From UBA12018 sp051656605 (GTDB lineage Bacteria > Bacteroidota > Bacteroidia > Bacteroidales > CAMTPD01): 64,000 nt of DNA. Location of the stretch: the NCBI GenBank assembly GCA_051656605.1, contig JBOGCF010000053.1:19345-83344 (forward strand), given 5' to 3'. Made by a program: the position numbers and the translations under genes. Of the stretch, positions 50,894-59,002 are shown in pieces. The notes beneath the pieces were generated by a model, which saw nothing but the letters and a program-made list of their open reading frames with translations, had not been told where the DNA came from and did no database searches. Positions within the stretch are counted from its first letter, which is position 1; every line of letters starts with the position of its first letter.

Positions 50894-50966
50894 TGACCCC
50901 GGAGAGATTCGAACTCTCGACCCAATGATTAAGAGTCATTTGCTCTACCAGCTGAGCTACGGAGTC
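50894..50966 (-). tRNA. tRNA-Lys (CUU), copy 2
   Basis: 73 nt, no encoded CCA. The minus strand folds as acceptor GACTCCG/CGGGGTC, D arm GCTCAGCTGGTAGAGC, anticodon arm AATGA-CTCTTAA-TCATT (anticodon CTT) and T arm with GTTCGAATC. Identical to the copy at 51017-51089, 50 bp away, so a single tandem transcript is likely. Confidence 0.97.
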
Positions 50967-51016
50967 AGAGCAATTGATAACTATTTTTTTGAGGTTACAG
51001 TTATCAGCAACCTTTG

Positions 51017-51089
51017 TGACCCCGGAGAGATTCGAACTCTCGACCCAATGATTAAGAGTCATTTGCTCTACCAGCTGAGCTACGGAGTC
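51017..51089 (-). tRNA. tRNA-Lys (CUU), copy 1
   Basis: 73 nt, identical in sequence to the copy at 50894-50966, with the same CTT anticodon. It lies 26 bp downstream of a TACCTTTG promoter element. Confidence 0.97.
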
Positions 51090-51114
51090 AACGTTTCGTT
51101 GTTCTTAACGGGCA

Positions 51115-51122
51115 CAAAGGTA
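51115..51122 (-). promoter_or_regulatory. Promoter -7 element for the tRNA-Lys pair
   Basis: TACCTTTG on the minus strand, an exact TAnnTTTG match, placing the start about 20 bp before the first tRNA. Confidence 0.55.
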
Positions 51123-51160
51123 TAGTTTCTTTTTGAAGAAAAAAGAGAAAATTGAAGTTT

Positions 51161-51964
51161 TTATTCAAAAAAGTATACGTCGGACGGATGTGTTCGTTTT
51201 AACGTAATGATATTTACATCCTTACCAACTCGAATCCCTTCTCTGAATAAACGGATGTCTATTGTCTTAAATGCCAACTCCGGATGGTTGTTGTCGCGGC
51301 TGAGGTGGCACAACCATATATTATGAAGATTCACGTGGTAGATTTTCGCAAGGAAGTCTGCCGTTTCGCGATTACTTAAATGCCCTGTCGGACTGGTTAT
51401 TCTTTCTTTTAAGAATGCAGGGTATGTGCCAAATTGCAACATCTCTTCGTCGTAATTGGCTTCAATTACCAAGTGGTTTGCTTTGCGTGCATACTTGATA
51501 ATGGTATCGGTTATGCAACCGATATCTGTAGCCAATGTGAACTTCTGATTTCCAAATTCAATGAAATACCCAACATTGTCGGTACTGTCGTGTGGCACGT
51601 CGAAGGCCGTAATGGTAAAGTCTTTGATGAAAAAGGGAACGTCCTTCTCGATGATACGACGCGACATATATAGCGTTTCCTCGACATATCTGCTTCGGTC
51701 GATACCAGAGTGTACTTTCTCGGTTGTGTAAACCGGTATACTGTGTTTTTCGCCTAAGCAACCAACAGTCTTAATGTGATCGGCATGGTCGTGCGTAACT
51801 AGTATGCCGATTATTTTGTCTAAATCTATATTGCGTTCTTTCAGAACTTTCTTGATGGTTCTGATACCAACACCTGCATCGATGAGTATACCATACTCTT
51901 CGCTTCCGAGGAAGTAGCAATTGCCGCTACTGCCGCTGGCCAAACTAAAGAAGCACGTTTTCAT
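51161..51964 (-). CDS. MBL-fold metallo-hydrolase (YycJ/WalJ-like)
   Basis: A 267-residue cytosolic metallo-beta-lactamase-fold protein. Metal-binding residues are in THDHADH (H58, H60, D62, H63); LASGSSGNCYFLG at the N-terminus and SPTGHLSNRETADFL are hallmarks of the YycJ/WalJ group. Members act as DNA 5'-exonucleases or are uncharacterised. It is encoded just downstream of ansA (39 bp), probably in one transcript. Confidence 0.9.
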   Translation of the reverse strand: MKTCFFSLASGSSGNCYFLGSEEYGILIDAGVGIRTIKKVLKERNIDLDKIIGILVTHDHADHIKTVGCLGEKHSIPVYTTEKVHSGIDRSRYVEETLYMSRRIIEKDVPFFIKDFTITAFDVPHDSTDNVGYFIEFGNQKFTLATDIGCITDTIIKYARKANHLVIEANYDEEMLQFGTYPAFLKERITSPTGHLSNRETADFLAKIYHVNLHNIWLCHLSRDNNHPELAFKTIDIRLFREGIRVGKDVNIITLKRTHPSDVYFFE

Positions 51965-52003
51965 AACATGAAGAATCTTAATTTCAGAATTAATTTGCGA
52001 GGC

Positions 52004-53074
52004 TTAGTGTTGCACTCGATTCGAGAAGTCTGATGGGATAGTAACCTCGCCAATCAGCGAACAACTCATATGTTCTTTTACTTCTTCAGGGGATAGGCCG
52101 TGACCAAATAGGAACATTAATTTGGCAACTGCGCTTTCTGTTGTGGAGTCGAAACCGCTTACTACACCTGCTTCTAATAGCTTGTGTCCGGTTTCATAAC
52201 GATCCATCTCTACGGTTCCTGCCGAGCATTGTGAAATGTTTACGATAACAATGCCTTTTGCGACAGCATCGCTTAGCATTTTTAAGAACCACTCTTTTGT
52301 TGGAGCATTACCACTTCCGTATGTTTCCATAACTACACCCTTGAGATTTGGAATGTTTAGTATTGCATCAATTACATCAGGAGATATTCCCGGGAATAAC
52401 TTCAAAATAACAACATTCTGGTCCATTAGGTAGTGCGGCTTAAGCGGCTTTCGTGATGCTGGTTGGTAAACTAATCCTGTTTCGTATTTGATGTGGATTC
52501 CTGCACGTGCCATAGCCGGATAGTTGAATGAACGGAAAGCGTTGAAATGCTCTGCATTGATTTTTGTAGTACGATTACCACGCATTAGGTGATTCTCGAA
52601 GAAAATACAAACTTCAGGTATAATAGGATGTCCGTTTTCTTTTGCAGCTGCAATCTCAATTGCTGTGATCAAATTTTCTTTTCCATCTGTTCGCAACATG
52701 CCAATCGGCAACTGTGAGCCGGTAAGAATTACAGGTTTGTTGAGGTTTTCTAGCATGAAGCTAAGAGCAGATGCTGTATAAGCCATCGTATCGGTTCCAT
52801 GAAGAATCACGAAGCCATCATACTTACTATAATTATCGTTAATGATTTCTACCATGCGAGCCCATGCACCGGGTTCTATCTCTGCCGAATCAGTTGGCGG
52901 ATTAAACTGTATCGATGCCACGTTGTAGCCAAGCTTCTTCAGTTCGGGCATATTGTCACGCAAATGTTGGAAATTGAATGGTTCCAGTACGCCTGTTTCT
53001 GGATTTTCTATCATTCCGATAGTTCCACCTGTGTAAATTAAAAGAACCGATGCTTTTTCTGATAGAGTTTTCAT
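52004..53074 (-). CDS. ansA: L-asparaginase, type I
   Basis: A 356-residue enzyme hydrolysing asparagine to aspartate and ammonia. Catalytic Thr in YTGGTIGM (T15 and T18) and the second site HGTDTM (T94, D95) are intact, and VMETYGSGNAP and SQCSAGTVEMDRYETG fit the type I family. No signal peptide, so it is cytoplasmic. Promoter match at 53109-53116; metallo-hydrolase gene follows. Confidence 0.95.
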   Translation of the reverse strand: MKTLSEKASVLLIYTGGTIGMIENPETGVLEPFNFQHLRDNMPELKKLGYNVASIQFNPPTDSAEIEPGAWARMVEIINDNYSKYDGFVILHGTDTMAYTASALSFMLENLNKPVILTGSQLPIGMLRTDGKENLITAIEIAAAKENGHPIIPEVCIFFENHLMRGNRTTKINAEHFNAFRSFNYPAMARAGIHIKYETGLVYQPASRKPLKPHYLMDQNVVILKLFPGISPDVIDAILNIPNLKGVVMETYGSGNAPTKEWFLKMLSDAVAKGIVIVNISQCSAGTVEMDRYETGHKLLEAGVVSGFDSTTESAVAKLMFLFGHGLSPEEVKEHMSCSLIGEVTIPSDFSNRVQH

Positions 53075-53108
53075 TTTGTTTGGCTTATAGAGTGATAAAT
53101 TGATAAGG

Positions 53109-53116
53109 CAAATATA
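53109..53116 (-). promoter_or_regulatory. Promoter -7 element for ansA
   Basis: TATATTTG on the minus strand, 35 bp upstream of the ATG. Confidence 0.5.
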
Positions 53117-53125
53117 TCAAAAAAA

Positions 53126-53761
53126 TCAACTTTTCTCAAGATTATCTTCCTCTTCTTCGCCTTTAAATGCCGGAATACTGATGTGATATTTTACAGCGAT
53201 GATGCGAATCCCAATAGTCCCTGCTGCAGAAAGACACTGCGTAAGCGTTTCCTCAAGTCCAAGTAGGAGTCCAAAGTAGTAGACAAGTCCTCCGAAAACA
53301 CAAGCCATTGCATACACATCTTTTCTGAACACAAGCGGGATTTCATTAATTAGGATGTCGCGCATTATACCCCCCGCAGCTCCGGTAAATGTACCCATAA
53401 TGATAGCTACCCACATCGGGAAACCATATGCAAGTGTCTTTTCGATTCCTACTACTACAAACAATGCCAGTCCGATGGTATCGAATGTAAAGAAAGTATT
53501 GTTTTGTTTGATCAATAACTTACCAAAGAAAATTACATAAAGTAGAGAGAAGCCAGTCCAGATGATATAAGATGGTTGCGTCATCCAAAAAGGTGTTGCT
53601 CCAAGACAAATGTCTCTTAAAGTTCCACCGCCTACAGCCGTGATTAAGCCCACTACATATGCGCCAAACCAATCAAACTTCTTAGCAGAAGCAAGCCTAA
53701 TTCCACTGATTGCAAAAGCAACCGTACCAATGATGTCAATAATATTAATAAAGCTAAACAT
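53126..53761 (-). CDS. Trimeric intracellular cation channel-like protein (UPF0126/TRIC)
   Basis: A 211-residue inner membrane protein with seven hydrophobic helices in two related UPF0126 halves: the repeated GGGTLRDICLGATPF and GGIMRDILINEIPLVF are the signature glycine-rich motifs. Prokaryotic TRIC proteins form K+-permeable trimers; earlier annotations call them YadS-like. It has its own promoter match (53779-53786), divergent from the DUF4268 gene. Confidence 0.92.
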   Translation of the reverse strand: MFSFINIIDIIGTVAFAISGIRLASAKKFDWFGAYVVGLITAVGGGTLRDICLGATPFWMTQPSYIIWTGFSLLYVIFFGKLLIKQNNTFFTFDTIGLALFVVVGIEKTLAYGFPMWVAIIMGTFTGAAGGIMRDILINEIPLVFRKDVYAMACVFGGLVYYFGLLLGLEETLTQCLSAAGTIGIRIIAVKYHISIPAFKGEEEEDNLEKS

Positions 53762-53778
53762 AATTCAAAATTTGGGCG

Positions 53779-53786
53779 CAAAAATA
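53779..53786 (-). promoter_or_regulatory. Promoter -7 element for the TRIC-like gene
   Basis: TATTTTTG on the minus strand, 18 bp from the ATG, implying a very short leader. Confidence 0.5.
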
Positions 53787-53799
53787 ATGGAATAATTTC

Positions 53800-53834
53800 T
53801 TTGCTGCTAGTCTAGAATGAATTATTTATCTTTG
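53800..53834 (+). promoter_or_regulatory. Promoter of the DUF4268 gene
   Basis: TTTG at 53800-53803 and TATCTTTG at 53827-53834, spacing 23 bp (slightly long); start codon 20 bp downstream. Confidence 0.5.
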
Positions 53835-53853
53835 TACCTTAAAATATATTTGA

Positions 53854-54309
53854 ATGTACTCGAAAGAAGAACTAAAGAATTTAAAGATAGAATTTTGGGA
53901 AGGTTTTGACAATTACTGTCGAACGCAATCGTACCTGCAAGGAAGAGATAAGATGTGGGTATTGTATGATACTAAAGTTAAGAATGTTGAGTTGAAGTTT
54001 GATGCAACCCGTGATGGGGCTTCTGTTATATTAGAAATATGTCATCGCAGTGATGATGCACGTCTTGAAATGTTTGAACGTATTTCGTGGCACAAAGCAA
54101 CGTTAGAGCAAGATTTAGACGATGAATTAATCTGGGATTTAACTTATACGCGTGATACGGGCAAACAAGTCTGCCGTATATATTGCTTTTGCGAAGGATT
54201 AGATATCCATCGCAGAGCTCATTGGGATGGATTCTATGAATATATGGCACGTAAAATGTTTTTATTGGAACGCAATTTTATGGAAATAAGAGATTATTTG
54301 CAGGATTAA
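53854..54309 (+). CDS. DUF4268 domain-containing protein
   Basis: A 151-residue soluble protein spanning a DUF4268 domain: KIEFWEGFDNYCR near the start, WVLYDTKVKNVELKFDA, and the C-terminal WDGFYEYMARKMFLLERNFMEIRDYL. The domain is found alone or at the C-terminus of nuclease-like proteins; alone, as here, its function is unknown and no catalytic residues can be named. It is a short single-gene unit with its own promoter. Confidence 0.87.
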   Translation: MYSKEELKNLKIEFWEGFDNYCRTQSYLQGRDKMWVLYDTKVKNVELKFDATRDGASVILEICHRSDDARLEMFERISWHKATLEQDLDDELIWDLTYTRDTGKQVCRIYCFCEGLDIHRRAHWDGFYEYMARKMFLLERNFMEIRDYLQD

Positions 54310-54402
54310 TTTCAATTAAACAAAATTTCTTCTTTTCGCTTTAATATATAAGTAGCTGTTATTACTTCTTGCAAACCTAAAAATAGCTGCTTTATATTGA
54401 AG

Positions 54403-55878
54403 ATGAGATGCACCTTTATTATGGGGCTAATGCTGTACTTATTATTGAATAACCAAAGAATTCTTGCTCAGCGTTACCCCGAACTTCATAAAATACACTT
54501 TAATTCAGACTCAGTAACTGTGCTGCCTAAACGACCTTGGCGGGCAGCATGTGAAGTTGTTGGACTTAATATTGGAGTCTGGGCCTTTGATCGCTATGCA
54601 TTGAAAGGAGACTATGCGTATATCGATTGGAGCACCATTAAACGTAACTTCAAAACAGGTCCGTTGTGGGATAATGATAAGTTTTCATCCAATCTTTTTG
54701 CGCATCCTTTTCATGGATCTCTTTACTTTAACTCAGCCCGTTCGAATGGACTTAACTTTTGGCAGTCGATGCCTTATGCTATTGGTGGTAGTTTGATGTG
54801 GGAATTCTTTATGGAGTGCGAATATCCGTCGACGAATGATCTGCTTGCGACTTCATTTGGAGGAACAGCAATTGGGGAGGTTACTTATCGCATTACAGAT
54901 TTATTGATTGATAATCGTACTACGGGAATAAATAGGGTAGGGCGTGAAGCTTTAGCTGCAATTATTGCTCCTACACGTTTTTTTAATCGATTGATTGCCG
55001 GGGATGTTTGGCGACATTCAAGGGTAAGTGGGAAAACAATTGATCCTCCTCCAATCAATTTTGTAGCTTCGCTGGGAGGTCGCTTTTTGGCACAAGAGGA
55101 TGACTACAATAAAGGAGGTTATGGTTTCACTTTGTCTTTTCGATTGGATTATGGAGACGGTTTCTTTGAGGATGAGAAAGATCCGTATGAGTGGTTTCAG
55201 TTTCGAACCATTCTAAACTTCGCATCCAAGCAACCTATTGTAGGAACGTTTAATGCGGTAGGGGTATTGCGCGGATGGAATGTATATGCAAAGAATGAGC
55301 ATTACATCAATCTCGGATTGTTTCAACATTTCGATTATTATGATTCTCAAATAACTTCTAAAACAGCCAAAATTGCACCTTATAAATTAGCGGAAGCTGT
55401 TGCATTTGGAGGAGGTATGATTTACCAGTCTCCTCGAAATCGTTATGGATGGAAGTTCTCAACAGAAGTGTTTGCAAATGCGGTTCTACTGGGGGCGAGC
55501 ATTGCAGACTATTATCATGTGGATGAAAGAGATTATAATTTAGGTAGTGGCTTCAGTGATAAGCTATTTCTTACTGCAAATTATCAGCAGAAGTTTTCTG
55601 CTACTTTTATGTTTGAGAATTACCAACTCTACACATGGAAAGGTTATCCGCGAGATATTGACTGGGAAACAGTAGACATAAAGAAACTCAATGCTCAAGG
55701 AGACTTAGGAAATACAAGGTTGTCTATTATAGGGATGAGGTTTGTTTATTTTATTAATGATAAACTTAATCTAGCTCTGTTGTATCGCAACTTTAGGCGG
55801 AAATCGGATTATAGATATCACGAAGATGTAAACTATAATACTTTTGATACAAACTTATCGCTTGGCTATTCTTTTTGA
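54403..55878 (+). CDS. DUF3943 outer membrane-associated protein
   Basis: A 491-residue exported protein with signal peptide (FIMGLMLYLLLNNQRILAQ). It matches DUF3943 in the first 200 residues (NLFAHPFHGSLYFNSARSNGLNFW, GGSLMWEFFMECEYPSTNDLLATSFGG, GEVTYRITDL) and continues as beta-strands ending in FDTNLSLGYSF, so an outer membrane barrel is likely. ATG 54403 is used rather than the TTG at 54397. Function unknown. It lies 150 bp before a BamA-like barrel gene on the same strand. Confidence 0.85.
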   Translation: MRCTFIMGLMLYLLLNNQRILAQRYPELHKIHFNSDSVTVLPKRPWRAACEVVGLNIGVWAFDRYALKGDYAYIDWSTIKRNFKTGPLWDNDKFSSNLFAHPFHGSLYFNSARSNGLNFWQSMPYAIGGSLMWEFFMECEYPSTNDLLATSFGGTAIGEVTYRITDLLIDNRTTGINRVGREALAAIIAPTRFFNRLIAGDVWRHSRVSGKTIDPPPINFVASLGGRFLAQEDDYNKGGYGFTLSFRLDYGDGFFEDEKDPYEWFQFRTILNFASKQPIVGTFNAVGVLRGWNVYAKNEHYINLGLFQHFDYYDSQITSKTAKIAPYKLAEAVAFGGGMIYQSPRNRYGWKFSTEVFANAVLLGASIADYYHVDERDYNLGSGFSDKLFLTANYQQKFSATFMFENYQLYTWKGYPRDIDWETVDIKKLNAQGDLGNTRLSIIGMRFVYFINDKLNLALLYRNFRRKSDYRYHEDVNYNTFDTNLSLGYSF

Positions 55879-56026
55879 AGAGGTAAAAGCAATCGAGTTT
55901 GTGATAAGTTGATGGATTAATAAGCTTTTATTATTGTTACTAAATATGTAATTTTTAAAAGTGATATAGAATCCTGCTTTCTTTGTATACCTTTTATGAA
56001 ATGTTGTTGAAATTAAAACAGTATAA

Positions 56027-57229
56027 ATGAGAAAAATCACGCTGTTAATCCTCTGCTTTATCTGGATCACAGATCTAATGGCGCAGAACACGTCTCCCAA
56101 GAAAGTAGGTGACGATTATGTGACGTTATATTCAAAAAATACAGTAAAAGAAACTACTGATACAGTAATCAAAAAGAAGAACATCTTTCGAAAGATCAAC
56201 GATTACTTTCAGTCATCAAACGAAGATAAAACACTGACAAAGAAATTTGACTGGAGTATTATCGGAGGGCCACACTATTCGAGCGATATAAAGCTTGGAT
56301 TGGGGTTGGTAGCAGCCGGATTGTATCGAGTTGATCGTGACGACCTTTCGATACCACCATCTAATGTCTCTCTGTTTGGAGATGTGACAACAACCGGATT
56401 CTATATGTTAGGCATCCGCGGAAATACATTTTTTAAAGGAGCTAAATACCGTCTCGACTATACATCTTACTTTTATTCAATGCCAGCAAAGTATTGGGGA
56501 ATTGGATATGAGCATGGGGCAGCTCGAGATAGTTTTACAACATACGATAGAGATCAAAGCCAGATTAAGGTAGATTTTCTATATCGTGTATTCAAAGATG
56601 CATATGTAGGAGCAACTGCAGGCTTTAATTATGTTGCCGGAAAAAAGTTTGAGAAGCCAGAATATCTCGACGGAGAAAAAGATCGTTACATTAATTCTTC
56701 TCTCGGTTTGATCTTGATGTACGACTCACGAGACATCATAACAAACGCGTATGAAGGATGGTATTTGCGTTTTGAGCAAAATTTCTTTCCTTCTTTTATG
56801 GGGAACAAGATGGCTTTTTCTCGCTCTGCATTTTTTGCCAATCATTACAACGAGCTCTGGAAAGGAGCCGTGTTGGCAAGCGAAGTACATGGAGAGTTTA
56901 ATTATGGTGACGTGCCATGGACGCAAGTCGCTATGTTGGGCAACTCATATCGTATGCGCGGATATTACGAAGGGCAATATCGCGATCGCAATATACTAGA
57001 AGCACAAATTGAATTACGTCAAAAGATTTGGCGGCGTAATGGGATTGCAGTGTGGGTAGGAGCCGGCAATGTGTTCCACTCATTCAGCCGATTTAAATGG
57101 AGTCATACGCTGCCCAATTATGGTATAGGTTACCGGTGGGAATTTAAAAAGCGGATGAATGTACGTTTAGATCTTGGCTTTGGGAAAAAAGAAACAGGTT
57201 TTATATTTAGCATAAATGAAGCTTTTTGA
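56027..57229 (+). CDS. BamA/Omp85-superfamily barrel without POTRA domains
   Basis: A 400-residue outer membrane protein. After the signal peptide (MRKITLLILCFIWITDLMAQ) and a short linker there is a bacterial surface antigen (D15) barrel: IGGPHYSSDIKLGLGLVAAGLYR, DSRDIITNAYEGWYLRF, LGNSYRMRGYYEGQYRDRN (the conserved LRGY-like loop) and the C-terminal RLDLGFGKKETGFIFSINEAF. POTRA repeats are missing, so it is not BamA itself. Its stop overlaps the next gene by 14 bp, which suggests coupled function with the EptA-like transferase. Confidence 0.87.
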   Translation: MRKITLLILCFIWITDLMAQNTSPKKVGDDYVTLYSKNTVKETTDTVIKKKNIFRKINDYFQSSNEDKTLTKKFDWSIIGGPHYSSDIKLGLGLVAAGLYRVDRDDLSIPPSNVSLFGDVTTTGFYMLGIRGNTFFKGAKYRLDYTSYFYSMPAKYWGIGYEHGAARDSFTTYDRDQSQIKVDFLYRVFKDAYVGATAGFNYVAGKKFEKPEYLDGEKDRYINSSLGLILMYDSRDIITNAYEGWYLRFEQNFFPSFMGNKMAFSRSAFFANHYNELWKGAVLASEVHGEFNYGDVPWTQVAMLGNSYRMRGYYEGQYRDRNILEAQIELRQKIWRRNGIAVWVGAGNVFHSFSRFKWSHTLPNYGIGYRWEFKKRMNVRLDLGFGKKETGFIFSINEAF

Positions 57230-58904
57230 TTATTTAAAACAATTACTCGAGAACCCGAAGACTTTGTTCTTCTACTCGCTTTTCAGTTTGATGTTGCCAT
57301 CATTCTTTCTATTTTGTACCGAAACAATGACGTTGCCGGTACGAATAGCTTTTATTCTGATTCCATTATCGCTTTATGCAATCGTATACAGTGCGTTTCG
57401 AAAGATTGGAGTATTGACGTTGGCAATGCTACCATTTATGGTATTAGGAGCATTTCAACTAGTATTGCTTTATTTGTTTGGAGAATCTATCATTGCGGTA
57501 GATATGTTTTTAAATCTCTTCACAACAAATGCATCAGAAGCAGGAGAGCTATTGGCCAATCTTTGGCCGGCGGTTGTCTTTGTGTGTGTGGTATATATTC
57601 CTATGATTGCTTTGGGGATTGTGGGAGTTGTTAAGCATCTTTCTCTTACGGCTCGTTTTAGAAAAGTAGTATTTAGTAGTGGATTCATTTTGTTGCTGGC
57701 AGGCATTGGTTCTGCTCAGTTTGCAAAAGAATTCTCACCAAAGCTAGATATCTATCCAATCAACGTATTGTATAATATCTATTTTACAAAAGTAAAGTGG
57801 CAGAGAAGTCTTAATTATCCTCAAACCTCGGAGGGTTTTGAGTTTGACGCAAAAAGGACAAAAAAAGTTGGTGAGCGTGAGGTGTACTTTTTGATTATTG
57901 GAGAAGCATCGAGAGCAACCAACTGGAGTATGTTTGGTTACGAGCGAGAAACAAATCCGCGCCTATCTCAAATGCCAAATTTGGTGAAGTTTCGTGATGC
58001 AATAACACAAGCGAATGTAACACACAAGAGTGTTCCAATGATTTTGTCAGATGCATCAGCAACTAATCACAATGTTCTCTATAAGCATAAAAGCGTAATC
58101 AAAGCTTTTTCGGAGGCAGGATTTAAAACAGCTTTTATATCCAATCAGGTTCCGAACCGCTCTTTCATTGATTATTTCTCGGCCCAAGCCGATACACTTA
58201 TTACGATGTTGGGTGATGCGCAAATAACATCGGATAGTAAACCCGACGGAGTTTTACTGCCAGTAGTGGATAGTTTGTTGAAGTCAACAACTGAGGATAT
58301 GTTTATTGTCTTGCATACGTACGGTTCGCACTACGATTATCGCTATCGTTATCCTGCCGACTCTGCGTATTGGAAGCCCGACTATGTGCCAACAATCTCG
58401 TATAAATACAAAGAGGAGCTGGTAAACTCGTACGACAATAGTGTGCGATATACTGATTACTTCTTGTCGCAGTTGATGAACGAAATCAATAAGAACTCTA
58501 CGTATTCGGCATTGCTATATATTTCCGATCACGGGGAGGACTTGATGGACGACGATAGGAAACTATTCTTACATGCGTCTCCAAAAACTACCTACTATCA
58601 ATTGCACGTGCCGTGTTTGGTTTGGTTTTCGGAAGATTACATGAGAACAAATCCAACGACGATGAAGGAGGCGATAAAGAATGAAAACAAGCCGGTGAGT
58701 ACGAATATGGTATTTCATACGCTGCTCGATATGGCAAATATCGAGACATCTTATAAGGATACCACTTACTCTATTATAAGCGACGGATTCAAAGTACACC
58801 CTCGTTATTATCTCAACGACCATGATAAGGCGATTGAGATCAATGATCTCGGACTGAAACGAGAAGACGTCTTGATGTTTGAGAAGATGCAAATGCAATA
58901 CTAA
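57216..58904 (+). CDS. Phosphoethanolamine transferase, EptA/OpgE-like (sulfatase fold)
   Basis: A 562-residue inner membrane enzyme. Five transmembrane helices (residues about 18-36, 42-60, 67-90, 118-140, 150-168) precede a periplasmic alkaline-phosphatase-fold domain. The nucleophile motif is IGEASRATNWSMFGY, with S232 where EptA-type enzymes normally have Thr; HTYGSHYDYR, and SDHGED (D438, H439) supply the zinc site. Family members move phosphoethanolamine from phosphatidylethanolamine to lipid A or glycans. It overlaps the barrel gene by 14 bp. Lipid A is the likely but unproven acceptor. Confidence 0.9.
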   Translation: MKLFDYLKQLLENPKTLFFYSLFSLMLPSFFLFCTETMTLPVRIAFILIPLSLYAIVYSAFRKIGVLTLAMLPFMVLGAFQLVLLYLFGESIIAVDMFLNLFTTNASEAGELLANLWPAVVFVCVVYIPMIALGIVGVVKHLSLTARFRKVVFSSGFILLLAGIGSAQFAKEFSPKLDIYPINVLYNIYFTKVKWQRSLNYPQTSEGFEFDAKRTKKVGEREVYFLIIGEASRATNWSMFGYERETNPRLSQMPNLVKFRDAITQANVTHKSVPMILSDASATNHNVLYKHKSVIKAFSEAGFKTAFISNQVPNRSFIDYFSAQADTLITMLGDAQITSDSKPDGVLLPVVDSLLKSTTEDMFIVLHTYGSHYDYRYRYPADSAYWKPDYVPTISYKYKEELVNSYDNSVRYTDYFLSQLMNEINKNSTYSALLYISDHGEDLMDDDRKLFLHASPKTTYYQLHVPCLVWFSEDYMRTNPTTMKEAIKNENKPVSTNMVFHTLLDMANIETSYKDTTYSIISDGFKVHPRYYLNDHDKAIEINDLGLKREDVLMFEKMQMQY

Positions 58905-58923
58905 GCAGTATCTATAAAATAGC

Positions 58924-58971
58924 ATTCCCCATTCATTTCCTTTGCAGGTCGTGAATGGGGAATTTTTTTTG
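58924..58971 (+). terminator. Terminator after the EptA-like gene
   Basis: Perfect 12-bp stem attccccattca/tgaatggggaat followed by eight T. Confidence 0.9.
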
Positions 58972-59002
58972 CTTAGGATTATTTTGAGAAGAAGTAGAGC
59001 GA

